From Croceivirga sp. (lineage in GTDB: Bacteria; Bacteroidota; Bacteroidia; Flavobacteriales; Flavobacteriaceae), in contig JANQSA010000085.1 of the NCBI GenBank assembly GCA_028284285.1, forward strand, positions 124,001-188,000: a stretch of DNA of 64,000 nucleotides, given 5' to 3'. Each line of letters starts with the position of its first letter. Position 1 is the stretch's first letter. A program made the position numbers and the translations under genes. The notes under the pieces are model-generated. The model searched no databases, was not told the origin of the DNA, and worked only from the letters and a program-made list of their open reading frames with translations. Of this stretch, positions 52,792 to 62,769 are shown piece by piece.

Positions 52792-53655
52792 TTATATTTT
52801 TTTGATGAATACATTTCCATTTAAGGTTTCAAATTCCAGGGCAATTCCACCCTTCCCGATTTGTACTACCGGAGTGGACTCATACTTGAATTTTGCTTTT
52901 CTTTTTCCGGTTTGGTCCTTCTGGGTCCGAACGTATTGTTTTTCGATGTCAAAATCCGTAAAAAGTTCTCCATTCATGCTTTTAAAGGATACATCGGCAC
53001 TTAAAGGATTTCGGTAAGCAATGTTTATGTCCCCATTCAGGGAATAATACTTAGATGCGCTTTCGGGATTACTGGAATACGATACATTAACCGCTCCATT
53101 GATGCAATGTAAGTTGGTCTTACCCGCAACATTATCCAGCTCAATCCCGCCATTTACGTTATTTACTTTTATGAAATTGCCTTGAGTGTTGGCAACATAA
53201 ATATCCCCATCGTTTACCGTGCTGATGTTAAGACTAATTCCCCGGGGAACCTTAACCGTAAAACTCAATCGATGGTCATATACCGGCTCTTCATAATTGT
53301 TACACCAGTTAAACCTGAGTCCCTTTTCATCATATTGAATGTAAGGCGCATCCGGGTGAACAATAATGCGATTGGACTGTTCTACTACTTTTAGAGATAA
53401 CTCTTTTTTGCCTACTTCCAGGTCTTCTTTGGTATCCGCAGAAATTTCCTTATCCACTTCAACCTGTATGGTACTTCCCGAATACCCTTCCACTTTGACC
53501 GGCCCGAAGATATTTTGGATCACCAGGGTATTCTCCGATTGCGTATTCTCAAAAGAAAGCGTTCTGGTCACTTCTTCTTTGAAAACTTCTTTTTGGGCGG
53601 AGCACCAACTAATGACACTCCCAATCAACAGCGTGGTAATGATTGTTTTTCTCAT
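52792..53655 (-). CDS. DUF4097-family beta-helix protein, exported
   Basis: 287 residues. Signal peptide ending near WCSAQ, then the DUF4097 solenoid: NTLVIQNIFGPVKVEGYSG, ISTVNDGDIYVANTQGNFIKVNNVNGGIELDNVAGKTNLHCINGAVNVSYS and a C-terminal GGIALEFETLNGNVFIKK. A paralogue of the next gene (same layout, moderate similarity). Third in the order sigma, anti-sigma, DUF4097, DUF4097. Family members are envelope proteins of unknown function, often under ECF control. Confidence 0.88.
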   Translation of the reverse strand: MRKTIITTLLIGSVISWCSAQKEVFKEEVTRTLSFENTQSENTLVIQNIFGPVKVEGYSGSTIQVEVDKEISADTKEDLEVGKKELSLKVVEQSNRIIVHPDAPYIQYDEKGLRFNWCNNYEEPVYDHRLSFTVKVPRGISLNISTVNDGDIYVANTQGNFIKVNNVNGGIELDNVAGKTNLHCINGAVNVSYSSNPESASKYYSLNGDINIAYRNPLSADVSFKSMNGELFTDFDIEKQYVRTQKDQTGKRKAKFKYESTPVVQIGKGGIALEFETLNGNVFIKKI

Positions 53656-53717
53656 GATGTTAAAAATTTGACTGTTCGTAATTTGATTGTTTTGTTCCCA
53701 TGGAACGATTATACTAT

Positions 53718-54521
53718 TTAAATGATCGATGCAATAGTGCTTTCTATCTTTTTCTTCACTGTAGTATCCAGCTCCTCTTTTTCCAATAGCTTTTTAAATG
53801 ATTCAATTGAACCCTTCTCCTCCAGTGCCAACATCAGATTCGCCAAAGTAACCTGTATAATGGGAGACTCCTGATTGGGTATAGACTGGATTATTCCCTG
53901 TCTCACCAGGGGATAGTTAACATAGTTACTAAGCGACTCAATGGCTGCCAATCTCACATTTACATTTGGGTCATTGTTCAGGGTTTTGAGTAGCGCATTA
54001 ATGACACGCTCATCTACCTTTACTATTTTGTTGGCTTCACTTACCCCCTGAAGTCTTTGGTTCGCTGAACTTTGTTCCAACAAGGTCAATACCAACTTTT
54101 CCCTTAGTTCTTGTGTATCGGAGGTATCCACTGTTTGAGCCGGTGTAGCTGCTTCGCTGCCACCAAAGTTCAGAAGATACCCTCCCAATATCCCCAACCC
54201 GAGGATCAATACTCCGTATACCAGTTGTGGTTTGAATATCCTGCCCAATAGCTCATTTACCCATTGGGATCCGGAAGTCCTTTTCTTGTTACTACGGATA
54301 ATTTCAGCATCCAATGCCTGGAAAAAGCCCTGATCCATTTCCGGAGAAGGCTCGGGAACTTCCAACTGTTCAAAATCCTCCCAAACTTTTGCCAATTCCT
54401 CCAGTTGCTTTCTGGCAGCAACATCTTTCTCCAGAAAAGATTCCAACTCCTTTCTCTCATTGGCAGGAAGGGTACCTCTTAAATACTCTATCAGCCGTAT
54501 TTCAAATGTTTCCTTCTTCAT
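53718..54521 (-). CDS. Anti-sigma-factor-like membrane protein with HEAT repeats
   Basis: 267 residues. The cytoplasmic N-terminus (1-60: LIEYLRGTLPANERKELESFLEKDVAARKQLEELAKVWEDFE) is of the anti-sigma type without the zinc HxxxCxxC site. One membrane segment lies at about 96-116 (LVYGVLILGLGILGGYLL). The C-terminal 150 residues contain HEAT-like helices (LLKTLNNDPNVNVRLAAIESLSNY, VTLANLMLALEEKGSIESFKKLL) facing the periplasm, perhaps the sensory part. Starts 3 nt after the stop codon of the ECF sigma gene, so the partners are coupled. Confidence 0.83.
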   Translation of the reverse strand: MKKETFEIRLIEYLRGTLPANERKELESFLEKDVAARKQLEELAKVWEDFEQLEVPEPSPEMDQGFFQALDAEIIRSNKKRTSGSQWVNELLGRIFKPQLVYGVLILGLGILGGYLLNFGGSEAATPAQTVDTSDTQELREKLVLTLLEQSSANQRLQGVSEANKIVKVDERVINALLKTLNNDPNVNVRLAAIESLSNYVNYPLVRQGIIQSIPNQESPIIQVTLANLMLALEEKGSIESFKKLLEKEELDTTVKKKIESTIASII

Positions 54522-54524
54522 AGT

Positions 54525-55076
54525 TTATCCTATTTCCATTTTTTGTACAATTTGCCTGAGTTCTTTTAAGGCACGATGCGCCTTAACCTTTGCTGCGCCC
54601 TCGCTGCATCCCAGGATCTTTGCAATCTCACTGAATTTCATTTCCTTAAGTTTACTCAATACCAAAACCTCCCGTCGCTCCTCATCTAATCGCATAAGTC
54701 CTTGTTGTAACAAAGACATATCATCCTTCTTTTCCAGATGGGATAGCGCATTTTCATGGTCCCCCATTTTATAATCCAAAAGTGAAAGATCTGCCTGATA
54801 CAGCTCTTTATTCTTTTTATAATGATCATATCTCACATTCCTTGCGGTACTGAACATCCAGGCTAAAAAAGAACCTTCACCCTTGTAGGTATGTCTGTAT
54901 TTCAACATCCGAACAAAAACATTTTGTACCAAATCTTCACTTATGCTCACATCATGGTTCATATTGTAAAAAAAGCCAAACAATCGTTTTTTATGCCTTT
55001 CATACAATAATCCCAACTTGTCCAGATCCCCGGATTTTACTTTAAGCATCAGGGCGTCATCAGTTAATGGGTACAT
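54525..55076 (-). CDS. ECF-type RNA polymerase sigma factor
   Basis: 183 residues from ATG 55076 ([17 protein letters not shown]); a TTG at 55094 is possible but adds six unlikely residues. Region 2 has [19 protein letters not shown] and [16 protein letters not shown]; region 4 has [51 protein letters not shown] with the helix-turn-helix. Heads a four-gene minus-strand operon with the anti-sigma-like gene and two DUF4097 genes, which suggests an envelope-stress circuit. Divergent from pyrH. Confidence 0.93.
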   Translation of the reverse strand: MYPLTDDALMLKVKSGDLDKLGLLYERHKKRLFGFFYNMNHDVSISEDLVQNVFVRMLKYRHTYKGEGSFLAWMFSTARNVRYDHYKKNKELYQADLSLLDYKMGDHENALSHLEKKDDMSLLQQGLMRLDEERREVLVLSKLKEMKFSEIAKILGCSEGAAKVKAHRALKELRQIVQKMEIG

Positions 55077-55235
55077 ATTTCGTTTGGTATTCAAAAGGGT
55101 ATACTGTTATTGCTAAAAAAGGTTACAGAAAATAGTATTATTTTATTTGAAAATCTCCAATACCGGGGGATTTTGAACTGCGGGAAGTCAAAAATAATTT
55201 TAACTATTTTTGCGGGAACTTCAAAAAAAACCTGC

Positions 55236-55943
55236 ATGCAGTACAAGAGAATCCTACTGAAATTAAGTGGGGAAGCCCTTATGGGAGAACAACAATACGG
55301 TATTGATCCTGAAAGGACCTTAGACTACGCCCAGAACATAAAATCTGTGGTAGAAAAAGGTGTTGAGGTGGCTATTGTAATTGGAGGAGGAAACATTTTT
55401 AGAGGGCTAAAAGGTGTAGGACAAGGGATGGATCGTGTTCAGGGCGACCATATGGGAATGCTGGCTACAGTAATCAATGCCCTGGCGCTGCAGAGCGCTC
55501 TGGAAGGAATTGGCGTTGAAACCCGCGTCCAATCCGCTATAAAAATCAATGAAGTAGCCGAACCTTTTATTCGGAGAAGGGCCATACGGCATTTGGAAAA
55601 GGGAAGAGTGGTTATTTTTGGAGGAGGCACAGGTAATCCGTATTTTACCACGGATTCTGCCGCCGTTTTACGTGCTATTGAGATAGGGGCGGATGTAATT
55701 TTAAAGGGGACCCGGGTAGATGGTATTTATAGTGCGGATCCTGAAAAGGATAAAAGTGCTACAAAGTTTGACTCCATTTCGTTTAACGAAGTGATTTCCA
55801 AAGGCTTAAAAGTAATGGACACTACTGCGTTTACCTTAAGCCAGGAAAACGAACTTCCCATCGTGGTTTTCGATATGAATACCAGAGGGAACCTGATGAG
55901 AATTGTTTTGGGCGAAAACATTGGAACAATGGTTAACAACTAG
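55236..55943 (+). CDS. pyrH: Uridylate kinase (UMP kinase)
   Basis: 235 residues from ATG 55236; the frame is open from 55110 but the first 42 residues are not family-like. Amino-acid-kinase fold: [78 protein letters not shown]. Phosphorylates UMP to UDP. A TATTTTTG -7-like box lies at 55205-55212. Followed by frr, the usual partner. Confidence 0.97.
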   Translation: MQYKRILLKLSGEALMGEQQYGIDPERTLDYAQNIKSVVEKGVEVAIVIGGGNIFRGLKGVGQGMDRVQGDHMGMLATVINALALQSALEGIGVETRVQSAIKINEVAEPFIRRRAIRHLEKGRVVIFGGGTGNPYFTTDSAAVLRAIEIGADVILKGTRVDGIYSADPEKDKSATKFDSISFNEVISKGLKVMDTTAFTLSQENELPIVVFDMNTRGNLMRIVLGENIGTMVNN

Positions 55944-55983
55944 TCCTGGCACAAGAATTGATTTCATAACAAAATTTTTTCCT

Positions 55984-56538
55984 ATGAATGAAGAAGTAGA
56001 ATTTATTTTAGATAGCACCAAAGAAAACATGGATGGCGCCATGGCACACCTGGAAAAAGAGTTTGTTAAAATTAGAGCAGGTAAAGCCAGCCCGGCTATG
56101 CTATCTTCGGTAATGGTGGAATACTATGGTTCCCAAACACCGTTATCTCAGGTATCCAATATCAATACCCCCGATGCACGAACCATTTCCGTGCAACCCT
56201 GGGAAAAAACCATGATCCCTGAAATAGAAAAAGCGATCATCAATTCCAATTTAGGTTTCAATCCCATGAACAACGGAGAGAGCGTTATTATCAATGTACC
56301 CCCTTTGACGGAGGAACGCAGAAAAGAACTGGTGAAACAGGCAAAGGCCGAAGCGGAGGACGCCAGGGTAAGCGTACGCAGTGCCCGACAAGATGCCAAC
56401 AAAGAATTAAAAAAGTTGGACATTTCCGAAGATCGACTGGCTAATGCCGAAATTGATGTCCAGGAATTAACGGACGACTACATTAAAAAAATTGAAGAGG
56501 TACTTACCGTCAAAGAAGCGGAAATAATGAAGGTGTAA
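55984..56538 (+). CDS. frr: Ribosome recycling factor
   Basis: 184 residues from ATG 55984; an in-frame ATG at 55903 lies inside pyrH and would add 27 residues. Three-helix bundle plus hinge domain: FVKIRAGKASPAMLSSVMVEYYGSQTPLSQVSNINTPDARTISVQPWEK, NPMNNGESVIINVPPLTEERRKELVKQAKAEAEDARVSVRSAR. Splits post-termination ribosomes with EF-G. 40 bp after pyrH and probably in the same operon. Confidence 0.97.
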   Translation: MNEEVEFILDSTKENMDGAMAHLEKEFVKIRAGKASPAMLSSVMVEYYGSQTPLSQVSNINTPDARTISVQPWEKTMIPEIEKAIINSNLGFNPMNNGESVIINVPPLTEERRKELVKQAKAEAEDARVSVRSARQDANKELKKLDISEDRLANAEIDVQELTDDYIKKIEEVLTVKEAEIMKV

Positions 56539-56551
56539 AACCTCATTACTT

Positions 56552-56584
56552 TTTGGGCGCAAACTTTTTCATTTTCTACCTTTG
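56552..56584 (+). promoter_or_regulatory. Likely promoter of the MMPL-family gene
   Basis: TTTG (56552-56555), 21-nt spacer, TACCTTTG (56577-56584). The -7 box is a full match; the spacer is 2 nt long compared with the consensus. The start point should be 10-15 nt before the ATG, giving a nearly leaderless message. Confidence 0.55.
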
Positions 56585-56600
56585 CAGCCAATAAAAAGGC

Positions 56601-58997
56601 ATGCTCAAAGAATTCCTTCAAGGGTTTTGGTCTACAGTTGCGCGATTGATTCTTCGAAACAGAATCTTGATCCTGTTCATCATAGCTTCCTGCACTACTT
56701 ATTTAGTGTTTCAATGGGAAAACATGCGTTTTTCCAACACAGAGACCAGCGTGCTGCCGGACGATCACCCGGAAACCCTAAGATATGCTGAGTTTGTCTC
56801 TTTGTTCGGAGAAGAGGATAACGCTATAGTCTTAGCTGTCCGGGACAGTGCGCTTTTTTTACCGGACAATTTTAATCGATGGAATAGGCTGAGTAAACAA
56901 TTCCAGGCCAATCCTGAGATAAACCTTGTGATATCCACCGATAATCTTCAGGAACTCATAAAGGATGATGAAAAGCAGGAATTTGTCCTTAAGCCCTTAC
57001 TGGAAAGTGAAATAGCCTCCCAGGGAGATATTACCCGTTTTAGGGATAAACTATTTAATACGCTCCCGTTTTACGAGAGCCTCATTTTCAACAAGGAAAC
57101 AGGAACCATTCGAACAATTATTTATCTGGACAAGGATATTTTAAATACCACTGTCCGTAATGAGTTTATTCTGGGCGACCTGGAAAACCTCGTTGAAAAT
57201 TTTGAAAATGAGACGCAATTAGATGTAAAAGTCTCCGGAATGCCCTACATCAAAACATGGAATTCCAAAATCATTATTGACGAAATTGGAATATTTATCC
57301 TTGCCGCGCTTTTGGTTACCTCATTGATCTTTTTCTTTTTCTTTAGAAGTTTCCGGGCTACGTTTATCTCTATTTGTGTTGTGATTATCGGGGTAATGTG
57401 GACGTTTGGGATCCTGGGACTATTCCAGTACGAAATTACCATTCTCACCGCACTGATCCCTCCTTTGATCATCGTTATTGGAATCCCCAACTGTATTTTT
57501 CTGATTAACAAGTACCAACAGGAGGTAAAAAAACACGGGAATCAGGCGTTGTCGCTGCAACGCGTGATTACCAAGATTGGAAATGCTACTTTGATGACCA
57601 ATGTGACAACAGCCTTGGGCTTTGCCACCTTTATTATTCTGGACAGTGTCCTGCTCAAGGAGTTTGGAATTGTTGCTTCCATAAGTATACTCTGTATATT
57701 TTTATTATCACTCTGTATTATTCCCATAGTGTACAGCTTTATGTACATCCCCAAGGATAAGCATTTGAAACACCTGAGTAAAAAATGGATGTACACTTTT
57801 GTGAACTGGATGGAGCACGTTGTGCGAAATCATCGTATTTCAGTCTATATCACGGCTGTCACTGTGCTGGTATTGAGTATCATCGGGATTTACCGGATTG
57901 AGATCACCGGAAGTCGTATAGAAGATTTGCCCAAAAATGCCAACTTTTTTAAGGATATCCGTTTTTTTGAGAAGGAGTTTGATGGGATCATGCCTGTAGA
58001 GGTTGTGGTAGATACTAAACGAAAAAATGGCGTTACCAAGTTGGCCACGCTTCGAAGGATGGATCAGCTGGCACAGGAAATTGATGAGATTCCGGAACTT
58101 TCCAAAACCCTCTCCGTGGTAAATCTGGCGAAATACTCTAAACAAGCCTTTTACAATGGTGTTCCCAGGTATTACCAATTGCCCACCTCACAGGAGAATA
58201 CTTTTATTATGGATGTGGCCCGAAAATCTTCGGAAAATGGGGATTTACTGGAAAGCTTTGTAGACAGTACCGGCCAGATCGCCCGGATGACCACCTTTAT
58301 GCGGGATGTTAAAACCCCCCGTATGGAAGAAATAGAGCAGGAACTACTAAAATCCATAGCAAAGACCTTTCCTCAGGATAGGTATAACGTATACATGACC
58401 GGTAAAGCACTGCTCTTTTTAAAAGGCACCAAATACCTTATTAAAAATCTGTTGCTCTCGCTCACCTTGGCCGTAGGGCTTATTTCTTTATTTATGGCCT
58501 ATCTTTTCCGCTCCTTCAGGATGATCATAGTTTCGCTTATCCCCAATTTATTGCCTTTGGTTATTACCGCAGGCCTTATGGGCTATTTGGGAATACCTAT
58601 AAAACCTTCTACGATTTTGATTTTTAGTATTGCCTTTGGTATTTCCGTGGACGATACCATCCATTTTTTGGCCAAATACCGGCAGGAACTCACCGCAAAC
58701 CGTTGGCAGATCAAAAAATCTGTATACAACGCCTTGCGCGAAACCGGTGTGAGTATGTTCTATACCTCGGTAGTGCTGTTCTTTGGCTTTTCGGTATTTA
58801 TCATCTCGAGCTTTGGAGGCACCCAGGCGATGGGCGGACTGGTATCCGCCACATTGCTGTTCGCCATGCTGTCTAATTTAATCCTCCTGCCCTCCTTATT
58901 GCTTTCCCTGGAGCGTAGCATCGCCAACAAAAAGATCTTTAAAAAACCACACATTGATGTCTTACCCGTACAAGATAAAGATTCGGATAATGCCTAG
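56601..58997 (+). CDS. MMPL/RND-family transporter
   Basis: 798 residues with two symmetrical halves: a membrane helix at 16-33, a large periplasmic loop, then clusters of helices near 224-380, and again a helix at 405-425, loop, and cluster at 610-780. Motifs of the RND superfamily include AFGISVDDTIHFLAKYRQE and GNATLMTNVTTALGFATFIILDS. Patched/MMPL members move lipids or hydrophobic compounds using proton force. No adaptor or outer-membrane channel is adjacent. Its stop codon TAG overlaps the left end of a MITE-like inverted-repeat element, so the tail may have been changed by insertion. Confidence 0.9.
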   Translation: MLKEFLQGFWSTVARLILRNRILILFIIASCTTYLVFQWENMRFSNTETSVLPDDHPETLRYAEFVSLFGEEDNAIVLAVRDSALFLPDNFNRWNRLSKQFQANPEINLVISTDNLQELIKDDEKQEFVLKPLLESEIASQGDITRFRDKLFNTLPFYESLIFNKETGTIRTIIYLDKDILNTTVRNEFILGDLENLVENFENETQLDVKVSGMPYIKTWNSKIIIDEIGIFILAALLVTSLIFFFFFRSFRATFISICVVIIGVMWTFGILGLFQYEITILTALIPPLIIVIGIPNCIFLINKYQQEVKKHGNQALSLQRVITKIGNATLMTNVTTALGFATFIILDSVLLKEFGIVASISILCIFLLSLCIIPIVYSFMYIPKDKHLKHLSKKWMYTFVNWMEHVVRNHRISVYITAVTVLVLSIIGIYRIEITGSRIEDLPKNANFFKDIRFFEKEFDGIMPVEVVVDTKRKNGVTKLATLRRMDQLAQEIDEIPELSKTLSVVNLAKYSKQAFYNGVPRYYQLPTSQENTFIMDVARKSSENGDLLESFVDSTGQIARMTTFMRDVKTPRMEEIEQELLKSIAKTFPQDRYNVYMTGKALLFLKGTKYLIKNLLLSLTLAVGLISLFMAYLFRSFRMIIVSLIPNLLPLVITAGLMGYLGIPIKPSTILIFSIAFGISVDDTIHFLAKYRQELTANRWQIKKSVYNALRETGVSMFYTSVVLFFGFSVFIISSFGGTQAMGGLVSATLLFAMLSNLILLPSLLLSLERSIANKKIFKKPHIDVLPVQDKDSDNA

Positions 58998-59156
58998 TGT
59001 CATGTCAATTCTCAAATGGCTATGTAAAAATTATAGATTTTAAGGCAGGCCTAGACGGAAAATCGTTGCATAGCAGGGCCTACGGAACTATTTTCCAACG
59101 CAGGGATGCCTCAAAAGGCTAATTTTTACCCGTTAGTTGAGGGTTGACATGACACT
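58996..59156. mobile_element. 161-bp MITE-like hairpin element
   Basis: Terminal inverted repeats of 20 bp with two mismatches: AGTGTCATGTCAA at 58996-59008 and its exact complement TTGACATGACACT at 59144-59156, extended inward by CTCAA/TTGAG. Inner parts also pair in blocks (GTAAAAATTA, TTTTaAGGCA against TTTTgAGGCA, GGAAAAT), so the whole element folds into one long stem. No open frame inside. No clear target-site duplication is seen. The MMPL stop codon is made by its first bases. Confidence 0.7.
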
Positions 59157-59201
59157 GGTTTTTTTAGGGGAACAGAACTTACACCCTCCCGCTAAAACAA
59201 T

Positions 59202-59209
59202 TATCTTTG
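59202..59209 (+). promoter_or_regulatory. -7 box before asnS
   Basis: TATCTTTG matches TAnnTTTG, 20 nt before the asnS ATG. The -33 element would be TTAC (59179-59182), a poor match. Confidence 0.4.
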
Positions 59210-59228
59210 GGGCTTAATTTTTGCTGAG

Positions 59229-60665
59229 ATGATTACTCGATTTTCTGTCAAGGAGCTACTCAACACAGAACCTAAAGAGCAAGAAGTGGTCTTGGAAGGC
59301 TGGGTAAAAGCTTTTAGAAGTAACCGATTTATTGCCCTTAATGATGGATCTACCTTAAAGAACCTGCAATGTGTTGTAGATTATGAAAGCTTCGATGAGG
59401 AGCTCATTAAATCCATTTCTACAGGTGCTGCCATAAAAATAAAAGGCAGCTTGGTAGCAAGCCAGGGAAGAGGGCAAGCCGTGGAAATACAAGTAGATCA
59501 ACTTACCCTACATGGAAAAGCAGATGCGGATACCTATCCCATCCAGCCTAAAAAACACTCCCTGGAGTTTTTACGGGAAAAAGCCCATTTAAGGGTGCGT
59601 ACCAATACCTTCTCCGCAGTCATGCGGGTACGTTCCGCTTTGTCTTTTGCTATTCACAGTTACTTTAAGCAAAACGGGTTCTACTATATGCACGCGCCCA
59701 TTATTACCGGCTCGGATGCGGAAGGTGCCGGAGAGATGTTCCGGGTAACGACCCTGGATGCCAAAAACCCTCCTTTGGACCCCGAGGGCGCCGTAGATTT
59801 CAAAAAGGATTTTTTTGGCAAGGAGACCAACCTTACGGTATCCGGACAATTGGAAGCAGAGGCCTTTGCTATGGGTCTCGGAAAAGTATACACCTTTGGA
59901 CCGACATTCAGAGCAGAAAATTCAAATACCTCCCGGCATTTAGCGGAGTTTTGGATGATAGAGCCGGAGATGGCTTTCTACGACCTCGATGCCAATATGG
60001 ATTTGGCAGAGGATTTTATCCAATGGGTGATACGATACGTCCTGGAGAATTGTAGTGAGGATATCCAATTTTTAGAACAACGCCTTTTGGACGAGGAAAA
60101 ATCCAAACCTCAGGCAGAACGCAGCGAGATGCCGTTGATAGCTAAATTGAAATTTGTGGTAGACAATACTTTCAAAAGAGTGAGTTATACCGAGGCTATA
60201 GATATCCTTAGAAATTCAAAACCCAACAAAAAGAAAAAATTTGAATTCAGTATTGACGAGTGGGGTGCCGACCTTCAAAGTGAACATGAGCGCTATCTGG
60301 TGGAAAAATATTTCAAATGTCCCGTGATCCTTTTTGATTACCCGGCAAGTATCAAAGCATTTTATATGCGACTTAATGAAGACGGTAAAACGGTACGGGC
60401 CATGGACGTGTTATTCCCCGGAATTGGAGAAATTGTGGGAGGGTCTCAGCGGGAAGAACGCCTTGAGGTACTACAACGGAAAATGAGCGAATTGAATATC
60501 CCGGAAGAAGAGCTCTGGTGGTATTTAGACCTTAGACGGTTTGGTACGGCAGTACACAGTGGTTTTGGCCTGGGTTTTGAACGCCTTGTGCAATTTGTAA
60601 CCGGCATGAACAATATCAGGGATGTTATTCCCTTTCCCAGAACCCCGCAAAATGCAGAATTTTAA
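59229..60665 (+). CDS. asnS: Asparagine-tRNA ligase
   Basis: 478 residues. Class II synthetase: N-terminal OB-fold anticodon domain ([34 protein letters not shown]), motif 2 ([28 protein letters not shown]) and motif 3 ([27 protein letters not shown]). The motif ending [15 protein letters not shown] separates AsnRS from AspRS. Own -7 box upstream and rpoN 41 bp downstream. Confidence 0.97.
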   Translation: MITRFSVKELLNTEPKEQEVVLEGWVKAFRSNRFIALNDGSTLKNLQCVVDYESFDEELIKSISTGAAIKIKGSLVASQGRGQAVEIQVDQLTLHGKADADTYPIQPKKHSLEFLREKAHLRVRTNTFSAVMRVRSALSFAIHSYFKQNGFYYMHAPIITGSDAEGAGEMFRVTTLDAKNPPLDPEGAVDFKKDFFGKETNLTVSGQLEAEAFAMGLGKVYTFGPTFRAENSNTSRHLAEFWMIEPEMAFYDLDANMDLAEDFIQWVIRYVLENCSEDIQFLEQRLLDEEKSKPQAERSEMPLIAKLKFVVDNTFKRVSYTEAIDILRNSKPNKKKKFEFSIDEWGADLQSEHERYLVEKYFKCPVILFDYPASIKAFYMRLNEDGKTVRAMDVLFPGIGEIVGGSQREERLEVLQRKMSELNIPEEELWWYLDLRRFGTAVHSGFGLGFERLVQFVTGMNNIRDVIPFPRTPQNAEF

Positions 60666-60706
60666 ACGTAATTCTTTAACTTTAAAAGTAAGGAATACAC
60701 AGATTT

Positions 60707-62164
60707 ATGCTTAAACAGCACTTACAGTTCAGACTTTCTCAAAAGCTATCTCCTCAGCAGATCCAGCTGATGAAGTTGATTCAACTCCCTACCCAGGCAT
60801 TTGAACAACGTTTAAAACAAGAACTGGAAGAAAATCCCGCTTTGGAAAGTGGAAAAGCAGAGAGCGTAGAAATAGAGGAAAATTTTGACAATAGTTTTGA
60901 AGAGTCAACGGATAATGATACCATAACCACTGAGGATATCAATATTGATGACTACCTCAGCGACGATGAGATTCCGGACTATCGGACGCAAGTCAATAAT
61001 TATAGTGCGGACGAAGATGAAAAAAGTATCCCTTATGCAGCAGGAGTCTCGTTCAATCAATATTTGCTCAATCAGCTCAGTACAGTGTATTTGGATGACC
61101 AGGAATGGGCCATAGCGGAGTTTTTGGTAGGTAGCGTGGACGAAAGCGGTTACATCCGCAGACCACTGTCCGACATCATGGACGACCTTGCGTTTACCCA
61201 AAACATTTTCACAGACGAAGCTACTATAGAAAGGGTGTTAAGCTCTGTACAAACCCTTGATCCTCCAGGGGTTGGTGCAAGATCCCTCGAAGAGTGCCTC
61301 GCCATCCAATTAAAGCGAAAAGAGCCTACTGCCGCGGTGGAATTGGCTATCGCCATACTGGAAAAGTCTTTTGAACAGTTCACCAAAAAACATTTTGAGA
61401 AACTGCAGGCGAAGCACAACATAAGTGAAGAAGAATTGAAAAATGCTATCGCCGAAATTGAAAAGTTAAATCCAAAACCGGGAGGATCTTTTTCCGGAAA
61501 CAATCGCATTGTAGAACATGTGGTTCCGGATTTTTCCATTCGGATCGTGGACGGAGAACTGGACTTAACCTTAAACGGCCGTAACGCTCCTGAACTGCAC
61601 GTCTCCAAGGAGTACACCAATATGCTCATGGGGTATAAAAGTGCCAAGGAAAAGAGCAAGTCCCAAAAAGATACCATTCTTTTTATTAAGCAGAAACTTG
61701 ATGCCGCCAAATGGTTTATTGATGCTATAAAGCAACGCCAGCAGACGTTGTATATCACCATGAACGCCATTATGCAATATCAAAAAGAATACTTTTTGAC
61801 CGGGGACGAACGCAAGCTTAAGCCTATGATACTAAAGGACATAGCGGACGAAATTGACATGGATGTTTCTACAGTATCAAGAGTGGCCAATAGCAAGTAT
61901 GTAGACACTCCGTATGGCACAAAACTCATTAAGGATTTCTTTTCGGAATCCATGAAGAACGTACAGGGTGAGGATGTTTCCACGCGAGAGATCAAAAAGA
62001 TATTGGAAACGGTGATCAATGAGGAAGACAAGAAAAAGCCCTTAACGGATGACAAATTGGCCAAACTCCTTAAAGAAAAGGGATATCCAATTGCCCGAAG
62101 AACTGTAGCGAAATATCGGGAACAACTGGGTTTGCCTGTTGCCAGGCTCCGAAAACAGATCTGA
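60707..62164 (+). CDS. rpoN: RNA polymerase sigma-54 factor
   Basis: 485 residues. Region I (LKQHLQFRLSQKLSPQQIQLMKLIQLPTQAFEQRL) is Gln-Leu rich, region II is acidic (about 50-115), and region III holds the core-binding and DNA-binding parts, with LKDIADEIDMDVSTVSRVANSKYV as helix-turn-helix. The RpoN box is ARRTVAKYR at 463-471. Needs AAA+ activators, none of which is in this window. Overlaps the next gene by one base (TGATG). Confidence 0.97.
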   Translation: MLKQHLQFRLSQKLSPQQIQLMKLIQLPTQAFEQRLKQELEENPALESGKAESVEIEENFDNSFEESTDNDTITTEDINIDDYLSDDEIPDYRTQVNNYSADEDEKSIPYAAGVSFNQYLLNQLSTVYLDDQEWAIAEFLVGSVDESGYIRRPLSDIMDDLAFTQNIFTDEATIERVLSSVQTLDPPGVGARSLEECLAIQLKRKEPTAAVELAIAILEKSFEQFTKKHFEKLQAKHNISEEELKNAIAEIEKLNPKPGGSFSGNNRIVEHVVPDFSIRIVDGELDLTLNGRNAPELHVSKEYTNMLMGYKSAKEKSKSQKDTILFIKQKLDAAKWFIDAIKQRQQTLYITMNAIMQYQKEYFLTGDERKLKPMILKDIADEIDMDVSTVSRVANSKYVDTPYGTKLIKDFFSESMKNVQGEDVSTREIKKILETVINEEDKKKPLTDDKLAKLLKEKGYPIARRTVAKYREQLGLPVARLRKQI

Positions 62165-62769
62165 TGCGGTTTTTGCTATATGCGATCTCCTATATCTTTC
62201 ATCCATTGCTCATCCCCATTGGAGGCACACTAGCCTATTTCTTAATCACACCCAGATTTAATTCTTTAGAACTGCAAAGTGGCAATATTTTACCCATTTT
62301 CATTTTAACGGTGATCATTCCCATAATTTTCTTTCTTATCCTAAAAAATCTGGGATTGATTTCTTCGGTTTTTGCCCCTTCCCTCAAAGAACGAAAATAT
62401 CCGCTATACATGAGTATGGTGCTGTACCTCATGATCTTGTATCAGGTAATCCCTTTAAACTACATTAATGAACTTTACTACTTTTTTGTAGGATTACTTA
62501 TTGCTACCTTCTCTACCTTACTTTTGTTATTTGTCAGGGTAAAAGCCAGTATCCATCTTTTGGGCATGGGATGTATCCTCACCTATCTTGTAGCGCTAAG
62601 CATCCATTTTGAAATTAATATCACCTTTGCGATTGCCATTTTCACACTTATGACCGGTTTGGTGGCTACTTCCAGGCTCTATATGAGGGCTCATTCCAAA
62701 TTGGAACTCATCATTGGTTTTATGGTAGGATGCTGTTCCCAGCTTGTTGTACTGAAATACTGGCTATAA
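62164..62769 (+). CDS. Multi-pass membrane protein, PAP2-like
   Basis: 201 residues with six hydrophobic segments and the first Met in the TGATG overlap with rpoN, so it is translationally coupled. The end TSRLYMRAHSKLELIIGFMVG resembles the SR-x5-H-x-E/D-x3-G of PAP2 phosphatases, but the earlier KxxxxxxRP and PSGH motifs are not found, so it may be an inactive relative or only convergently similar. Function unknown. It converges on the PorT-like gene with a 6-bp overlap. Confidence 0.65.
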   Translation: MRFLLYAISYIFHPLLIPIGGTLAYFLITPRFNSLELQSGNILPIFILTVIIPIIFFLILKNLGLISSVFAPSLKERKYPLYMSMVLYLMILYQVIPLNYINELYYFFVGLLIATFSTLLLLFVRVKASIHLLGMGCILTYLVALSIHFEINITFAIAIFTLMTGLVATSRLYMRAHSKLELIIGFMVGCCSQLVVLKYWL

